A DNA stretch of 64,000 nucleotides. It comes from Methyloprofundus sp. Its GTDB lineage: Bacteria > Pseudomonadota > Gammaproteobacteria > Methylococcales > Methylomonadaceae. The notes beneath the pieces were generated by a model. The model saw only the letters and a list, made by a program, of their open reading frames with translations, was not told the origin of the DNA and did not search any database. A program made the translations under genes and the position numbers. The stretch spans positions 4,071,630-4,135,629 of the forward strand of contig AP023240.1 of NCBI GenBank assembly GCA_016592635.1, given 5' to 3'. Below, in pieces: positions 34,210 to 43,712 of the stretch; positions within the stretch are counted from its first letter, which is position 1; each line of letters begins with the position of its first letter.

Positions 34210-34818
34210 TTATTTTGTGTTTCGTTTTCTGCTGAAACCTAAGCCAGCTAAACCAAGTCCCATCAAAGACAGAGTAATAGGCTCGGGAACATTGTTGCTA
34301 GGCCCTAAGTCTTGCAGAATCACGTCATCAATAATAGAACCACCACTACTTGGAATTCCTTGTTCAGCAAAAGTTATCGCAGCTGAAGTTGCAGTAGCAA
34401 CGGAAAATTGTCTAGTAATGTTTGTATACGCAGGTGATCTGGATACAGAGGTAGGTAATGTTTCATTGAAAGCCGAGCCAATTGAAAAATTAAGCTCATT
34501 GCCAGCATGTGTGTTATTGCCAAAACTAAACGATAATTCATATAAAGTATTAGGGATAAAATTAAATACTGTTGTCGTCTCAATGGTTCCATTCGCATTA
34601 GTGCCGTCTAAATCTACAGAACGACCCTGTGTGCCGAAAAAATTCCATAAATCGACGTTCCCTGCTGTTACATTCCAGTTTGAGCCAATATTTGTTAGCC
34701 CTCCGGAGTTACCACCAGTACCAAAATTATCCGAAAAAATAACTGTTGCAGATACTTGGCTTGCAGCAATAGTCAGCCCCAATGCCAATACGCTAATAAT
34801 CTTATTTTTTGCTTTCAT
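34210..34818 (-). CDS. PEP-CTERM sorting-domain protein
   Basis: The 202-residue secreted protein has a signal peptide (MKAKNKIISVLALGLTIAA, cleavage near residue 24). The beta-rich ectodomain has FSDNFGTGGNSGGLTNIG and SIIDDVILQDLGPSNN. The C-terminal tail is NNVPEPITLSLMGLGLAG then LGFSRKRNTK, a PEP motif, hydrophobic helix and Arg cluster recognised by the exosortase EpsH/XrtB system. The ectodomain resembles the DUF642/choice-of-anchor type that binds polysaccharide. It is expected to be exported and anchored or released in the exopolysaccharide matrix. Exosortase is not in the window. The gap to sbcC (34819-35366, 548 bp) holds its promoter but nothing else I recognise. Confidence 0.87.
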   Translation of the reverse strand: MKAKNKIISVLALGLTIAASQVSATVIFSDNFGTGGNSGGLTNIGSNWNVTAGNVDLWNFFGTQGRSVDLDGTNANGTIETTTVFNFIPNTLYELSFSFGNNTHAGNELNFSIGSAFNETLPTSVSRSPAYTNITRQFSVATATSAAITFAEQGIPSSGGSIIDDVILQDLGPSNNVPEPITLSLMGLGLAGLGFSRKRNTK

Positions 34819-35366
34819 TGTCGTTTCTCTTTTTATTTCTATTTCTTATGTTTGAAAAAATTATCAAACATCTCAGATTATGCTTATAAACCATGCATAT
34901 TGCATACCAATAATAATATTATCAATATTGTTAGATATTTATAGCCTGTGCCAGAATTAGCTAAATTATCAATTGTAAAAAAAGTTGACACTAAAATACT
35001 TTGTATTTAAGGAATTATTAAAAAACTGCCTCCTTTTAATAGGGGAGTTTGCTATGAGTTACTGATGAAATAAGTGGATTACTATGATTAATTTAAATAT
35101 CTAGATAGGATATATTGCTAAAAAAATCCCTAATTAACTATTTGTACTTTACAAATCAAGTGGCTGAAGTTAAATTGATTTAATGATAGGCTTTGTTTAA
35201 ATTCTTATGATCATGAGTTTTGGCTCAATAAAGCCTCAGAACTGTTGGTGTAAATTTTTCTGACATGCTTTGGGGGAGTGACGTCGATGATTGTGTAATA
35301 ATTTTACAGTTTAGGTTTATTTGTCTCTGTTTTGAATTTCTCAGTTCAGAGCTAGACTAATGCATA
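34819..35366. other. Intergenic region with no recognised gene
   Basis: An AT-rich 548-bp stretch between the PEP-CTERM gene (starting leftward at 34818) and the end of sbcC. It must contain the PEP-CTERM promoter. I looked for a sigma-54 promoter and found no convincing GG-N10-GC element. No reading frame or repeat stands out. Confidence 0.5.
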
Positions 35367-38300
35367 TTACACATAAGCCCGAACCGAAACCACACTTTGT
35401 CCACCGCCTTGTTTTTCTACCACAACTTGCGCACCAATGCGTTCAACCAAAGCAGGCACATGTGAAATGACTCCCACTTTACGGCCTAATGATTGCAAAG
35501 TATCTAAACTTGCCAACGCAATATCTAAGGTTTCTTGATCCAAACTACCAAAGCCCTCATCAATAAATAAGGATTCTACTTGAGTTTTATTGGACGATAA
35601 CGAAGCCAAACCTAAAGCCAGTGCCAGTGCCACCAGAAAACTTTCGCCCCCCGATAAGCTATGAATACTGCGCACTTCATCCGCCATATCACGGTCGATT
35701 ACTTGCAGTTCCAGTTCACTACCAGGTACGCGCTGTAAAACATAACGTTTGGCAAATTCTTGTAAGTGCCGATTGGTATAAGACAGCAAGGTTTCAAGGG
35801 TTAAGCTTTGCGCAAAGGTACGAAATTTTTGCCCACTTTTAGAACCAATCAATTCATTCAGGCTTTCCCACTGCTCATAAATATGCGTTTGCTGGCTTAA
35901 TTGTGCCTGCAAGTGGTTGCCTGCCGCAATTTTTTCATCATCCGAACGTAGCAAAAATATTTTATTATCTTTTTCTGAGCTTAAAATTTCGTACTCACTT
36001 TGCAATTTTTCCAACTGAGTAATCACTAACGATTCTTGTTCGAGCGGGGTATGTTGCTCATGCTCTTGCAAATGTGTAGTGCTTACTTTTAAGTTGGCTT
36101 GTGCTTCTTGTAATGCTTGCGTTAAGGTCGCACTCTGTTGCTTTTGGGTGGTGATCCAATCTGCATCTTTGCTTAATAACTCCTGGGCTGTTGCTTTAGT
36201 TAATTGTAAATTACTTAGCTCTGTTTGCAGTTCTTGTTCAGTGCTATCTTGCTTGGCTAAACGGCGTTGTTGTTCTGTTTGCCAGTGCTGTACCGTGCTT
36301 TGCCAAGTTTTAGTTTCGCTATGTGCTGTGGACAATTCAGCTTCTGCTTGTTGTTTATGGTTGCCTGCCGTTTGTAACTGCTGTTCTACATTACGGGCAT
36401 AATCATTAGCAGGTAATCCTTGGCAATACTGTTGCCGGTCAGTCAGTAAATCTTGTTGTTGTGTATTATGTTGCTGCAACTCTTGTTGTAGTTGTAAACC
36501 GAGGTGGTGTTGCTGTTCGGCGGCTGTGCTGGCTATGGCTAAATCATGTTTAATTTGGTTTAAGTCTTTATTGAGTAGTTCCTGCTGCTGGCTATTGTTT
36601 TGCCACAGAACCATTGAATCACGTAATTGTTGTAAAAAATCAGCACCTGCTTCGCTTAATTCTGTTTGCCAGTTATCCAGTTGTTGTAGTGGTGTATTCA
36701 GTATGGTTTCAATATGGAGTAGCTTGGTTTCTAGTTGTTGAATACTGTTACTATTGGCAGCTAAGGTACTTAATTGTTCCGCTATATTCTTATCTAATTC
36801 TGTTGTTTTAAGACGTTGTTCAATATGTTGCTGATTGGCAGCATCTCGCTGGCTACGCACTGCCGTAATTTGTGTTTGTAAATCCAAAGCCAAACTAACT
36901 TGGTTTTTAATAGCGATGTATTGCGCGTGCAACCGAGCACTCTGCTGCTGTAACTGAGTAATATCTGCTGCTTGTAAATTCAGCCAAGTAGGCTTATTTT
37001 CTAACCCAATTAACAACCATTGCTTCGCCAGTTCATTTAAGCGTTGTTCAGTGTGTTGTTTGGTTTTAGTTAACTGACCTTGTTCTTGCTTGGCTTGTTT
37101 AACTAAACTTTGCTGAGTACTTAATTCACTGACTAACTGCTCTTTTGCAGCGGTCAACTGTTCAACCCGTGCTTGCTGTTCAGCGACAGGTTGTTGCAGA
37201 ACTTCTAAATGAGTGTCGGCCCAAGGATGTTCATTCGCACCACAAACAGGACAGGGCTGTTCGGTCATTAATAAGGCACGTAAATCTTGAGCAGTTTTCT
37301 GGCTGGCAGCATGCATTAAATTAAAAGCATGTTGTGCTTCTTGTAGCTGGCCTTGTTTATTGTCTTGTTGTACGATCAGCTGTTCTATTTGGGTATTGGC
37401 TTGTTGTAAAGTTTGCTCGTTTGTTGTTAATGCAGTTTGAGTATTGTGTAGATCGAGCTGTAGTGCCAAGCCTTGTTCAGCTAAAGAAACAGTACTTTTA
37501 CATTCCGCTTGCTGAGTTTCAAGTTGTGCTTGCTGTTGATGCAAATCGCTAAGGGCCTGACTATCCGATTGCTGTTCTAGTGCCAGCAACTCGGCACTTA
37601 ATTGTTGTTCTTTAGCTAAGCATAATTCACTGGCAGTTTGTAAACTACTGAGCTCGGTTTGTTGTGCCGCAATATTATTTTCCAGTTGGGTATGATTTGC
37701 TTGTTGCTCTATTAAAGCTTGTTGTTGTGCTAAATAATCTTGGATATTACTTTCCCAACGTCCCCATTCATTAGCTACAGCTTGTAGATCCATATGCTGT
37801 TCTTGCCAGATTTGCAATTGCTGTAATTGTTGGCGTTGCTGTTCTTGCTGAGTGCTGAGTTCGGTTACCTTAGCATCCGCCGTTTGCCATTTTTCTTGTT
37901 GGCTGCTGACTTCTTGTTGCAGGTCTTGTAATCGCGCTTGGCTATTAGCAATTTTAGTGTCCAGTTCCCGGGCAATGATTAAGATGGGTTGAGCGGCATT
38001 AAAACTGCTTTCAGCACGGACAAACTGTTGCTGTTTAATTTGCACCTGCTGGCTTACATCATTAACAGTTTGTTCGGCCTTAATAAGTGTCGTTTCACTA
38101 TCTGTTAATTTAAGCTGTGCTTCTGCACATTCTGTACTCAAGCTTAAAACTTGTTGTAATAGTGGACGCAAAGGTTGTACTAATTCAACTTGAGTCAATA
38201 ACTCGCGGTCAGAGCTATTATCATTCCAGCTCTCCTGTTGCTGCTGACATTGTTGCTGCGCTTGTTGCTGATCTACTGTTAGTTTCGCCAAACAGGTAAA

Positions 38301-39098
38301 CCAATCCAGAATAAGTTGTTTGATTTTTTGCTGTTGTTGTAGAGCCGTTAATTGTTCGCTGAGCTGTAAATGTTCGTTATTTAATTCTGCTCTGGCCTCA
38401 GTTGTTAAGGGCACTTTATCGGCTAATTTTTCTTGGATATTATCTAAGTGTAGCTTCTCCAGTTTAGCGCGTTCAAAAGCAGCAATGGATAATTCACTAT
38501 AAATATCGGTGCCAGTAATTTTTTCCAATAAACTGGAGCGTTCATCTTTTTTCGCTTTTAAGAAGGCGGCAAAATCACCTTGCGCCAATAACACCGAACG
38601 TCGAAATTGTGCAAAATTAAGACCAAGACGCTTAACAATTTCTTGCTGGGTATCTTTTTTACCTTGGCCAAATTTTTCTTGGCTATTAATATTGACCAAG
38701 CTCATGCGCTGCGCCTGCAAACGTCCACCGACTTTATTACGTGCTCGGCTCAACTCCCAACGGGCGCGATAGCTTTGTTTATCTTGACCAATAAAATCCA
38801 CTTCTGCAAAGGCACTCGCGGTGCCACGACGTAATATCGAACTGACATCATGACTTTTAACACGTACCGCCTCATCTTCATCTTTATGGCCAATAGCCAC
38901 ACCATGTCCTTCTGGCAGACGTGGCATTTGATCGTATAAAGCCAAACACAAAGCATCTAAAATAGTACTCTTACCTGCACCAGTGGGTCCGGTAATAGCA
39001 AACAAGCCCACTTTTTGTAGTGTACCTGCCTCTAGTAGTACTTCAAATTCATTGGCTAAACTGGCTAAATTTTTACCTCTAATCGCTAAAATGCGCAT
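35367..39098 (-). CDS. sbcC: Exonuclease subunit SbcC (Rad50-like)
   Basis: SbcC is the SMC-like ATPase of the SbcCD complex that opens and cleaves DNA hairpins and protein-blocked ends. The 1243 residues have Walker A GPTGAGKSTILDAL near the N-terminus and then a very long Gln-rich coiled coil. The zinc-hook MTEQPCPVCGANEHPW (Cys-Pro-Val-Cys) sits near residue 615. A second coiled coil follows, then the C-terminal ABC signature HSLSGGESFLVALALAL with Walker B ESLFIDEGFGSLD. It is longer than E. coli SbcC (1048). It starts in a one-base overlap with the sbcD stop. Its Gln-rich coding sequence produces many antisense open frames, which I ignore. In this REP- and palindrome-rich genome it would be the natural enzyme for hairpin turnover. 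Confidence 0.96.
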   Translation of the reverse strand: MRILAIRGKNLASLANEFEVLLEAGTLQKVGLFAITGPTGAGKSTILDALCLALYDQMPRLPEGHGVAIGHKDEDEAVRVKSHDVSSILRRGTASAFAEVDFIGQDKQSYRARWELSRARNKVGGRLQAQRMSLVNINSQEKFGQGKKDTQQEIVKRLGLNFAQFRRSVLLAQGDFAAFLKAKKDERSSLLEKITGTDIYSELSIAAFERAKLEKLHLDNIQEKLADKVPLTTEARAELNNEHLQLSEQLTALQQQQKIKQLILDWFTCLAKLTVDQQQAQQQCQQQQESWNDNSSDRELLTQVELVQPLRPLLQQVLSLSTECAEAQLKLTDSETTLIKAEQTVNDVSQQVQIKQQQFVRAESSFNAAQPILIIARELDTKIANSQARLQDLQQEVSSQQEKWQTADAKVTELSTQQEQQRQQLQQLQIWQEQHMDLQAVANEWGRWESNIQDYLAQQQALIEQQANHTQLENNIAAQQTELSSLQTASELCLAKEQQLSAELLALEQQSDSQALSDLHQQQAQLETQQAECKSTVSLAEQGLALQLDLHNTQTALTTNEQTLQQANTQIEQLIVQQDNKQGQLQEAQHAFNLMHAASQKTAQDLRALLMTEQPCPVCGANEHPWADTHLEVLQQPVAEQQARVEQLTAAKEQLVSELSTQQSLVKQAKQEQGQLTKTKQHTEQRLNELAKQWLLIGLENKPTWLNLQAADITQLQQQSARLHAQYIAIKNQVSLALDLQTQITAVRSQRDAANQQHIEQRLKTTELDKNIAEQLSTLAANSNSIQQLETKLLHIETILNTPLQQLDNWQTELSEAGADFLQQLRDSMVLWQNNSQQQELLNKDLNQIKHDLAIASTAAEQQHHLGLQLQQELQQHNTQQQDLLTDRQQYCQGLPANDYARNVEQQLQTAGNHKQQAEAELSTAHSETKTWQSTVQHWQTEQQRRLAKQDSTEQELQTELSNLQLTKATAQELLSKDADWITTQKQQSATLTQALQEAQANLKVSTTHLQEHEQHTPLEQESLVITQLEKLQSEYEILSSEKDNKIFLLRSDDEKIAAGNHLQAQLSQQTHIYEQWESLNELIGSKSGQKFRTFAQSLTLETLLSYTNRHLQEFAKRYVLQRVPGSELELQVIDRDMADEVRSIHSLSGGESFLVALALALGLASLSSNKTQVESLFIDEGFGSLDQETLDIALASLDTLQSLGRKVGVISHVPALVERIGAQVVVEKQGGGQSVVSVRAYV

Positions 39099-40342
39099 TA
39101 CTCGCCTCCTTGCAAGTTTTCCTGTAACTCATTAAATAACTGGAGTAATTCGGTCGGCACAGGGTTAGCGTATTTCTGTGTATAACAGCGTTCGAACACA
39201 TGCTCGGGTTGTAAATCTTCCAAGCGCTGTTCGGGAATGGCATCAGCCAAACTGTGCTCAGTGCCGGTAAAAGCAATACTAATTTTTAATAGCCGTACTG
39301 GTAAATCGACTAATGCTTGTTCAATCTGTTGCCGCAAACCTGGTTCCGGTTTGGCTAAGCTAATGCGTATTTCTAATACTGGCTGCTGTTCGATCGGTAG
39401 ATCGGCACCTAATTCAAGTTCCGTTAATTGCTGTAATGCAGTTTCTAAAGAACAGTATTCATTACCGTTTGGTATGCGTAAGATAGCCACGCTGCGTGGA
39501 ATAATGAGTGGATCCACGCTAATGCTTTTATCCGTTTGTAACTCAACCTGTAAGACTTGATGCTGATAATGCTGTTCGGTAAACGACAATGGAATGGGCG
39601 AGCCGCTATAACGAATGGATGCATCATTACCCACCGTTTGTGCCAAATGCAAATGTCCCAGAGCAGTGTAGCTGATCTGTTCGGGGAATAATTGCACCGG
39701 TAGCGCATGCTGATTTCCACCCAATATTTTACGTTCACTTAATTCGGAGATATTGCCGCCGACCATATAACAATGACCTGTTAATAGTAACGCTTGTTCA
39801 GCTGTTGCTTGTTGCTGTAGGAATTTAATAAGCTGGCTATACAAATCACCAACGCCTGCAATCAATGGGTCATCTGCTGTTTGTTGTTCGGGTAAATCTG
39901 CATGCCGTAAAAAAGGCATTGCACCACACCAAGCTTGTAGCTCACCTTGTGCATTGCTTAATGGAATCAATAAACGTTGCCAATCAATTGTGCCGTGTTC
40001 GTTACGAGTCAAACCACCGACTACGTGAACACCCAAGGCTTTTAATAGTGTTGCAGGGGCATCCAAACGCGCTGCCGAATCATGATTACCGCCGATGAGA
40101 ATAATATCCAATTGTGGATTGGCAGTTCTAGCGCTAACTAAAAATTCATACAATTGTGTTTGTGCGGCCGCAGATGGATTGGCAGTATCAAAAATATCGC
40201 CAGCAACAATTAATGCATCGACCTGCTGTTGTTGGAGTTGATCCAGCAACCATGCCAAAAATTGTTGATGCTCATAATGGCGGGAAATGCCGTGTAAGTG
40301 ATGGCCTAAATGCCAATCTGCAGTGTGGATGATTTTGAGCAT
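39098..40342 (-). CDS. sbcD: Exonuclease subunit SbcD (Mre11-like)
   Basis: SbcD is the metallophosphoesterase nuclease subunit partnered with SbcC. The 414-residue protein has the phosphoesterase motifs in order: HTADWHLGHHLHG, IVAGDIFDTANPSA, GGNHDSAARL, LTGHCYMVGG and ALGHLHLAQ. These supply the two-metal site. The C-terminal capping region is normal. The stop overlaps the sbcC start by one base. There is no upstream gene in the operon within 200 bp; a palindrome-poor gap 40343-40561 separates it from yfbR, and I see nothing in it. Confidence 0.96.
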   Translation of the reverse strand: MLKIIHTADWHLGHHLHGISRHYEHQQFLAWLLDQLQQQQVDALIVAGDIFDTANPSAAAQTQLYEFLVSARTANPQLDIILIGGNHDSAARLDAPATLLKALGVHVVGGLTRNEHGTIDWQRLLIPLSNAQGELQAWCGAMPFLRHADLPEQQTADDPLIAGVGDLYSQLIKFLQQQATAEQALLLTGHCYMVGGNISELSERKILGGNQHALPVQLFPEQISYTALGHLHLAQTVGNDASIRYSGSPIPLSFTEQHYQHQVLQVELQTDKSISVDPLIIPRSVAILRIPNGNEYCSLETALQQLTELELGADLPIEQQPVLEIRISLAKPEPGLRQQIEQALVDLPVRLLKISIAFTGTEHSLADAIPEQRLEDLQPEHVFERCYTQKYANPVPTELLQLFNELQENLQGGE

Positions 40343-40561
40343 ATAAAGATTATTGTAGGTTTTTATGAGGCATGAATTTAATACTTATTGCAGTAACTTC
40401 TCATTATCCACTGGCAACCGAGCTATGAAAAATCGTCATCCTGCATGCTGTTAGCAGGAATCTATACTTAACGTAGATTCCCGATTAACAGACTTTGGGA
40501 ATGATGACATTTTATCTGCATTTACCCGTGAATAATGAGGCATTATTGATTGCATTTAAGG

Positions 40562-41146
40562 TTACTTGAACAACTCATCTAACGTTAATTCATAGCTAGA
40601 GGTAAACGTGTCTAAAAAATATTTAACCTCTGGCAAGGTAATGGACTTTAATTTAGCCTCAATATCTTTTTCAGCAATAGAAAACTCCTGATTGCCAGCA
40701 GCAACTTCCATTTTGCATTTTAGGTAAGCTGAAATGGTATCTGCTGCTTTAATAATGACTTTATGGTCTTTAGGCAAGTCTTCCTCGATCATGGCTGTCC
40801 TATAATCTTCTTTAAGGCCTTCAGGAAGTAAGTTTAATAATTCATATTCCGCCTGTTTTTCAATGCTTTTATAAGCTTTGGTTATGTCAGGAGAATGATA
40901 TTTGATGGGGGAGGGCATATCACCAGTAAGGACTTCGCTACAATCGTGATACAGCGCAGCAACCACAATCGCATTGACATCAAGCTTGCCGTCAAAATAG
41001 CGGTTTTTTATTAAGGCCAAAGCATGGGAAATAACCGAGACTTCCCAGCTATGTTCCATGACATTCTCAGCAACAGCATTACGCTTTAGCCCCCAGCGTT
41101 GTAGCCAGCGGATTTTACTGATGTAGGCGAAAAAGTGACTTTGCAT
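40562..41146 (-). CDS. yfbR: 5'-deoxynucleotidase (YfbR-type HD-domain phosphohydrolase)
   Basis: YfbR hydrolyses deoxyribonucleoside 5'-monophosphates and helps balance nucleotide pools. The 194-residue protein contains the HD-domain metal ligands: His in MEHSWEVSVISHAL, HD in ALYHDCSEVLTGDMPSPIKY, and Asp in KAADTISAYLKCKMEV. The N-terminal FFAYISKIRWLQRWGLKRN is typical of YfbR. It is transcribed leftward, apart from the toxin-antitoxin genes upstream. Confidence 0.9.
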   Translation of the reverse strand: MQSHFFAYISKIRWLQRWGLKRNAVAENVMEHSWEVSVISHALALIKNRYFDGKLDVNAIVVAALYHDCSEVLTGDMPSPIKYHSPDITKAYKSIEKQAEYELLNLLPEGLKEDYRTAMIEEDLPKDHKVIIKAADTISAYLKCKMEVAAGNQEFSIAEKDIEAKLKSITLPEVKYFLDTFTSSYELTLDELFK

Positions 41147-41172
41147 GATTATTAACCTCTCACCTCTGCATG

Positions 41173-41919
41173 TTACGCAGGTATAGGTAGTTTAGCGTCA
41201 ACTTGAAATGCTGCAAGTTTAAAGCTGGTTATTGTGTTGGAACCTAGCTGCTTAAATAGTACTTCATTAGCAGTCGTTTCACATAGCCATTGGCTCATGT
41301 TGTTAGGGTTTTTATGTCTAAATGCACGCGCTGTAAACAAGCCGACGCAGATTCCTTTTTGTGGGTCACGGGCTGATAGATATTCAAAAGCTTCTACACC
41401 ACCCGCGCGCATGGCTGAACCTAATTGTTGTGACTGGGTGTACTGAGTTGGGCTGGATATTTCTTGCGTATAATGATCAAAGGGAGCTTGTTGCAAACTA
41501 ATGCAATGCTGTGATTGATAGCTGGCAGAAAATAGTGAATGCTCTGATTTTATTTGGTTTTTAATTGGCGTACCCGTCATTGAATGCCAAAAAACAAACC
41601 GATAGTATGCTGATTCAGCCAGTGTTACTGCAACACTTGAGCCACCATAAAAAAGGCTTGGTTCATGTACTCCACCAAAACGGGAGCCCCATTTTAGTGG
41701 TGGGTAACGAAAAGGTGTGGACAGTAAGTAATGATAAGCCGTTAAATCTTCCTTATAGACGGGCTTAGTATTCTCCAACATTTCTTCAAGCAGGGCTTGT
41801 TCATCTAGGGTATCAACATAACCTAAGGTGGCAATTTGTTCTTGGCTTTCAACCAAACGGTGCAGTGTTCCTGATAAATACCCTATTTGCTGTACTCCGT
41901 TACAGGCCGTCCATAGCAT
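41173..41919 (-). CDS. RES-domain toxin (NAD+-depleting)
   Basis: RES-domain toxins consume NAD+ in cells lacking the cognate antitoxin. The 248-residue protein has the RES hallmarks: Arg in STPFRYPPLKWGSRFGG, Glu in VALTESAYYRF (VTLAESAYYRFVFW), and the C-terminal Ser in the SRPAR/SAMRAGGVEAFEYLSAR region. The typical RES family is about 150-250 residues. It overlaps the antitoxin by one base, second in a two-gene operon. The antitoxin has the Xre/MbcA/ParS toxin-binding (DUF2384) end that pairs with RES toxins. Confidence 0.9.
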   Translation of the reverse strand: MLWTACNGVQQIGYLSGTLHRLVESQEQIATLGYVDTLDEQALLEEMLENTKPVYKEDLTAYHYLLSTPFRYPPLKWGSRFGGVHEPSLFYGGSSVAVTLAESAYYRFVFWHSMTGTPIKNQIKSEHSLFSASYQSQHCISLQQAPFDHYTQEISSPTQYTQSQQLGSAMRAGGVEAFEYLSARDPQKGICVGLFTARAFRHKNPNNMSQWLCETTANEVLFKQLGSNTITSFKLAAFQVDAKLPIPA

Positions 41920-42290
41920 TAAACTTTTCCTCGAATAGCATCAACAAATTGTACAACTGTCATCAGACCCTGAATGCTTGCTATTTGTTTAGCAGGAATA
42001 CCACCGGTTACATTATTGTGCGTGTGCATAAAGTGTTTGCTCCAGTCAGCATCTCCTCCTGTTAACGCAAACAAAGCTCTGGCTATGCGTACAATAAGCA
42101 GAGCGATTTCTCCTTGCTTGGATGCAGGGTCAAGTGATTGATTTTGCTTTAGACGGCTAATAGCAGTTCGATGTACACCCAGTGCTGCTGCGAGTTCTGC
42201 TTGCTTTAAGCCTAATTGTTCAGAGGCGTTCAACACTGCTTTAGCTAAGACGGATTCCTGTGTAGGACTAGTGTGCTCTAATGCAGACAT
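41919..42290 (-). CDS. Xre/MbcA/ParS-type antitoxin
   Basis: The 123-residue antitoxin has an N-terminal helix-turn-helix (LNASEQLGLKQAELAAALGV then HRTAISRLKQ, about 30-60) and a C-terminal DUF2384-type toxin-binding domain (ALFALTGGDADWSKHFMHTH then VTGGIPAKQI). I chose ATG 42290 because AAGGAG lies eight bases upstream; the longer frame from 42320 includes that ribosome site. It should repress its own operon. The RES toxin follows with a one-base overlap. Confidence 0.9.
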   Translation of the reverse strand: MSALEHTSPTQESVLAKAVLNASEQLGLKQAELAAALGVHRTAISRLKQNQSLDPASKQGEIALLIVRIARALFALTGGDADWSKHFMHTHNNVTGGIPAKQIASIQGLMTVVQFVDAIRGKV

Positions 42291-42388
42291 AATGCCATCT
42301 CCTTTATGTTTATTATGCACATATAGTAGTGTATGTGTGCATAATAAACAATAGGAAGTTATCTATATCTGTGCCTTTATGCTCTACG

Positions 42389-42643
42389 CTAATAATGATA
42401 ACGGCACTGAACAATAATAACAGTACCATCTGTAGCTTTATAGACAATGCGGTGTTCACGGTTTATGCGTCTTGACCAATAACCTGACCAATTATGTTTG
42501 AGTGGCTCGGGATCACCTATTCCCTCAAAAGGTGTGCGTTGCATATCTTTGATAAGAGTGTTGATGCGTTTTAGTATTTTCTTATCTGTTTTTTGCCAGT
42601 ATAGGTAATCATCCCAAGCATGATCAGCCCATGATAGAGTCAT
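42389..42643 (-). CDS. yoeB: YoeB-type mRNA interferase toxin
   Basis: YoeB cleaves mRNA on the ribosome. The 84 residues MTLSWADHAWDDYLYWQKTD continue through FEGIGDPEPLKHNWSGYWSR to RINREHRIVYKATDGTVIIVQCRYHY. All the YoeB signature features are present: W-x-x-x-A-W-x-D-Y, KIL.RIN.LI, PFEGIG.PEPLK, GYWSRRI..EHR.VY, and the C-terminal His-Tyr with catalytic His/Tyr. It overlaps its antitoxin by four bases. Confidence 0.96.
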   Translation of the reverse strand: MTLSWADHAWDDYLYWQKTDKKILKRINTLIKDMQRTPFEGIGDPEPLKHNWSGYWSRRINREHRIVYKATDGTVIIVQCRYHY

Positions 42644-42894
42644 TCTTCTAATAATGTATGTTGGCTGGTTGTTCCTGCTTCAACTTGTGCAATGGCTTGA
42701 TTGAGTCTTTCTGCATTTTTAGGGCTGGCCATTAAATAAGCGGTTTCTTCATAGGCATGGAAATCTTCCAAACTAATAAGCACGGCGGGTTTGTTATTTT
42801 GGCGAGTAATTAAAATGGGTTTATGATCATCATTTACTTTATCTAAAGTGCTTGCTAAATGATTCCTAAACGCTGAATAGCTCATTGTATCCAT
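42640..42894 (-). CDS. yefM: YefM-type antitoxin
   Basis: The 84-residue YefM antitoxin starts MDTMSYSAFRNHLASTLDKV and continues NDDHKPILITRQNNKPAVLI to SLEDFHAYEETAYLM, the standard Phd/YefM pattern. It both represses the operon and inhibits YoeB. It overlaps yoeB by four bases. Confidence 0.96.
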   Translation of the reverse strand: MDTMSYSAFRNHLASTLDKVNDDHKPILITRQNNKPAVLISLEDFHAYEETAYLMASPKNAERLNQAIAQVEAGTTSQHTLLEE

Positions 42895-43286
42895 AAGGTT
42901 GATTCGGTATTGTTCATTTAGAGGGTATTTTAGTTGTACTTATATTTGTACGCAAATATTTTTTAACTATAAAGTACTTGCTCGCCGTATTTGCTGAATG
43001 ATCTCAATAAATTCGCCCACTTTATTTCTGTAAATAAGCCACATTAGAGTAAATATTTATTGGGATTGGTAGTGCCTTGATATGCTGTATAAATAATTTC
43101 CAGTAAGAAAAGTTAAATCTTTAGAGTCCCTGCATCAACATATTCCCACAAACTGCATTTTCCTACTGGTTAGCAAATATATCGGCATACTCTTTAAACA
43201 ACGCTTGAAATAGGTGATCTTTTTGATCAGGTTTTTCTTTCTTTCTGCTTTTTCAAGTTGACTGAGCCCATGATTCAATCCAATAA
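42895..43286. other. Intergenic region, possible decayed coding sequence
   Basis: This 392-bp stretch between the YefM and HigA genes contains no complete gene. On the minus strand two short frames (LNHGLSQLEKAERKK; DQKDHLFQALFKEYADIFANQ) lie in adjacent phases and might be remnants of a degraded small gene. I cannot name it. Confidence 0.35.
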
Positions 43287-43712
43287 TTACACGTGTTCAA
43301 AAAATACTGCGGGGCTTATATGAAAACGAGTTGATAAGGCTTGGATATGATGACGAGATAGCATTCGCGAGCCATTCAAAATCATGGAAACCATACTTTT
43401 ACCACCAATTTCATTTTTAAAATCATTAGTTTTTAATCCATATTGCTGCATTAATGTACGTAAAACAGCAACGCTACTATCCATTTTTTTTATTTGTCCA
43501 TTAAACTCAGAAAACTCTTTGGCTGAATTTTCCCACTCTTCAATTGAATTGGATAAAATATCAATAAGTGATTTATATAAATCATATTCCTCAATTAACT
43601 CATCCATTAAAGATAACGCACTTTCGTACTCTTCTTGGTTTTTAATATGAACAAGAAATTCAGCATTAGAAAATAAAGCACTTGCTTGCTCTTTTACTTC
43701 TTGGAAGTTCAT
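43287..43712 (-). CDS. higA: HigA-type antitoxin
   Basis: The 141-residue protein has an N-terminal helical part and a C-terminal helix-turn-helix (LRTLMQQYGLKTNDFKNEIG, then GKSMVSMILNGSRMLSRHHI, QALSTRFHISPAVFF) like HigA antitoxins that follow HigB toxins (inverted gene order). It overlaps the upstream toxin by four bases. The C-terminal ISPAVFF is the typical HigA ending. Confidence 0.9.
   Translation of the reverse strand: MNFQEVKEQASALFSNAEFLVHIKNQEEYESALSLMDELIEEYDLYKSLIDILSNSIEEWENSAKEFSEFNGQIKKMDSSVAVLRTLMQQYGLKTNDFKNEIGGKSMVSMILNGSRMLSRHHIQALSTRFHISPAVFFEHV

Noticed and set aside
34217..34855. A 212-residue plus-strand frame opposite the PEP-CTERM gene
   Set aside because: The minus-strand product has a signal peptide and PEP-CTERM tail; the plus frame is Pro/Ser-rich antisense with no motif.
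34819..35366. A sigma-54 promoter upstream of the PEP-CTERM gene (TGGCAC at about 34951-34956 on the minus strand)
   Set aside because: The -12 GC part is missing at the right spacing; only the -24-like half is present, so I do not annotate it.
35600..39000. Many plus-strand open frames (60-107 codons) opposite sbcC
   Set aside because: They are antisense shadows of a Gln-rich coiled-coil gene: no ribosome sites, biased composition, no family resemblance.
42895..43286. A degraded small gene next to higA
   Set aside because: Only two short fragments in adjacent phases; too little to name a family, so kept as a region note only.
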